A stretch of DNA of 64,000 nucleotides from Ehretia macrophylla (lineage: Eukaryota; Streptophyta; Magnoliopsida; Boraginales; Ehretiaceae): assembly GCA_037974665.1 (NCBI GenBank), contig CM075770.1, positions 96,530,850 through 96,594,849 of the forward strand, in the 5' to 3' direction. The notes under the pieces were generated by a model. It was not told the DNA's origin. It did no database searches and saw only the letters and a list, made by a program, of their open reading frames with translations. This document shows, piece after piece, positions 61,979 to 64,000 of this stretch. The number at the start of each line of letters is the position of its first letter. Positions within the stretch are counted from its first letter, which is position 1. The position numbers were made by a program, and so were the translations under genes.

Positions 61979-64000
61979 TGTAACACCCCAATCCCTCACG
62001 AGACTGGGGCCTCGATCCAAATCCCAAGGTCATGAAAAATGAGAAAAAACAGACGGAGTTTCCCCTGATTCTAGGCCTAATCACAAACCTGCACGCAGAA
62101 GAAATGAACCACAACAACAATATACAACCATTCATACTCAACACAACTTTCATTAACATGGCTTTCCAAATCCCTAAGGCCATCCAAGACCTTCTATCAT
62201 AACAAAATAACACACAAGCATGCATTTTTTCTAGCTAATGAAACACTATGGTTATAACTCCAATTATCATACCACTATAATATTCTCTATTTATCTAACT
62301 TAGATATTAAGTCATTCAACCATCTTGCACCTGATCCCATTCATTTCTAATTCATTTAGCAGTCTTAGTACCTTATTAGCAAAAGAGTTTATAGTATTAT
62401 AGATAGGCTATGACTGGGTAAAACATTAGCTAGAATATTACAGTCCACTATTACTAGGTGAGCCTTCACTTAAATACACTCTTTACAACCAAGATATACA
62501 CAAGGCGTGCAGGCCTCAAAAGAATACATAACATACACAATTTTACATAGAAACAACCAACAAAAGCTAAATCAATCACTCAAGGAGACTCTCAAGCTTT
62601 CTTCTCCTCAGTCTCTGAAGGCACCGAACCTGAAATGGTTATAAAGAGGGAGTGAGCAAACAATGTTGCTTAGTGAGGGAGGGAACAGTTGTCCGGTGAA
62701 TTTTGAAAACCTTTCATGCATTACAGGCAAGCCAACGATTCTACTAACATATTTAATTCCCACTCAAGATAACAAGTAATAAATACGTATAAAAGAGATA
62801 AAATTAAACAATTACAACCAATAAACAATTAAAAACTTTTAATGAACTATAGCTAGGTAACCAGTTATGTATAACAATAGAAAATGATCAATACAGTCAC
62901 ATAGGAACCACGTCAGCATAAGAGAATCAACTAATAGCACAAATTAAAAACACTCAAGTAAATAATGCAATCATTGGTAATTCTCCAAGGACTTAGGGTC
63001 CAAGCGAGAGTTACTCAAAAGGATACAATGTTGATGACGAGCACGAACCACGAACCATGAACCACGATCCACGATCCACGAACCATGAACCACGAACCAC
63101 GAACACGATATGATAATGATAACGACAATGATAAACCAGCATCCTTTATAACTCCAGTGGGTGTACTCCAGATGTACCCCAAATCCTACGACCTAGCTTT
63201 CCCAGGGGGGCATCCCTAGCTAGAGAAGGAATAGCTACGAAGGATGAACAACCATTGGCAAACCCGTTGCCGCCCAATGGTGACCACCACATCCGTGCTA
63301 AATGGTTCCACAACCACGATAACGATAATGAGAAATATAAGTCATAAGATACGACATTATACTAAATGGTATATATTTTCCAAGGAAAACCGATTCGATA
63401 GGCATGCAAGGTAAACCCATACAGGACAATTTACAAACAATACAGGCAAGATAACAATATAAGCAAAATACAAGCATATTCTAACAAAGTAACTATGCAA
63501 CTCATTTCACGAAACTTTTCCAAACAACTATACATGTTGTACCAATGCATTTAACCACTTAGCCAATCAATTGAAAGTCAATTATAAACAACTTATTTCA
63601 ACTTTCTATAAACCAACCCCTTTCGACCAATTACAAGCTCATACTAAACGAAAGCCATGCAAACTACAATCCAACAATTCTATCTTTCTAAGGACACTTT
63701 ATGACACCTTTGTAAGCTGAGAAAACTCACTTTTAACTACATCTATCGCAGAAGCCCCGAAAGCCCTATAGTCACTTTACACTACAACTACCCAAACCAC
63801 CCATTAGTTCAACGCCATAATTGCATTTTAGACATTACCTAACATAATTACACTAACTAAAGCATTTAAACACACCCGAACAACAAACCTATACATGACC
63901 CCTTTTGAATTCAATCCAATTTAACATGTTTATTCAAGTTTTATCCCTTCCAAACACTTACCTAGGTTCAATAACACCTATGGCAACATTAGATAGCATA
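61979..64000 (-). mobile_element. Gypsy LTR, minus, cut by window end
   Basis: Starts TGTAACACCCCAATCC at 61979, closely related to the start of the LTR at 58494 over the first ~90 bases. It continues to the window edge at 64000 without a visible end. Contains the conserved block (sense GGTCGTAGGATTTGGGGTAC, about 63170-63192) and a local stem ACCATTGG (63251-63258)/CCAATGGT (63274-63281). Confidence 0.75.
63041..63112. repeat. Short tandem repeat (CGAACCA)n-like
   Basis: About ten degenerate 7-mers such as CGAACCA, TGAACCA and CGATCCA in a row, then GATAATGATAACGA repeats to 63133. In the 58494 LTR the matching place has only one or two units (CTCGAACCACGAACCATGATC at 59274), so this is a local expansion. 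Confidence 0.8.

Noticed and set aside
1-64000. CRISPR arrays, operons, riboswitches, tRNA or rRNA genes
   Set aside because: The window is plant nuclear DNA; no spaced identical repeats of CRISPR type and no cloverleaf with proper boxes were seen. The tRNA-like strings found are retrotransposon primer sites.

Overview
The window is nuclear DNA of a flowering plant, almost certainly a eudicot: AT-rich, intron-rich genes with GT-AG (and one GC-AG) junctions, and a dense layer of plant-type LTR retrotransposons, MULEs, hAT MITEs and one TRIM. Three host genes are present. (1) The 5' two thirds of MIC60/mitofilin lie on the minus strand (exons at 7489 down to 1256; the 3' exons lie beyond the left edge). 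(2) A gene for a CID (RNA polymerase II CTD-interacting) protein of the RPRD1/CREPT type is complete on the plus strand (18659-24789, 7 exons, 532 aa). (3) A short-chain dehydrogenase like 1-acyl-DHAP reductase is complete on the minus strand (32732-26896, 3 exons, 277 aa). Genes 2 and 3 are tail to tail, an arrangement I recall from Arabidopsis AT5G10050/AT5G10060.

Layout: 1-7640 MIC60 with a 397-bp tandem duplication in an intron; 8000-12317 a LINE scrap and a cluster of Ty1/copia LTR copies; 12318-15271 a minus-strand Ty3/gypsy fossil (3' LTR plus gag) carrying an hAT MITE; 16405-17327 a second hAT-like MITE; 18223-32732 the two-gene block, with a TRIM inside the dehydrogenase intron; 34390-45176 a large Ty3/gypsy element with very long LTRs, into which two MULE-type MITEs and a solo LTR are inserted; 45177-49111 a MULE with a transposase and a convergent GRF zinc-finger ORF; 49112-52094 the 3' end of a chromovirus; 53173-58440 a copia LTR split by a solo gypsy LTR; 58441-64000 copia pol remains split by one gypsy LTR and followed by another. 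Several nested insertions carry clean target-site duplications, so their order can be read.

The observation I rate highest is structural. Four of the gypsy LTRs, in both orientations and clearly diverged, carry six hairpins with the identical 7-nt loop CTACTTT on stems of different sequence (compensatory and G-U changes). They sit about 0.85-1.1 kb from the LTR 3' end. Just downstream lies a GC-richer module bracketed by a covarying clamp (CATGGTAG/CTACCATG, CACGATGG/CTATCGTG, TGATAG/CTATCA) around a conserved GGGYAGCAYCGGGCTTG-like core; seven LTRs show this module in some form. Loop and core are conserved while stems covary, which is what a selected RNA structure in the retrotransposon transcript would look like. 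I do not know of a description of it.
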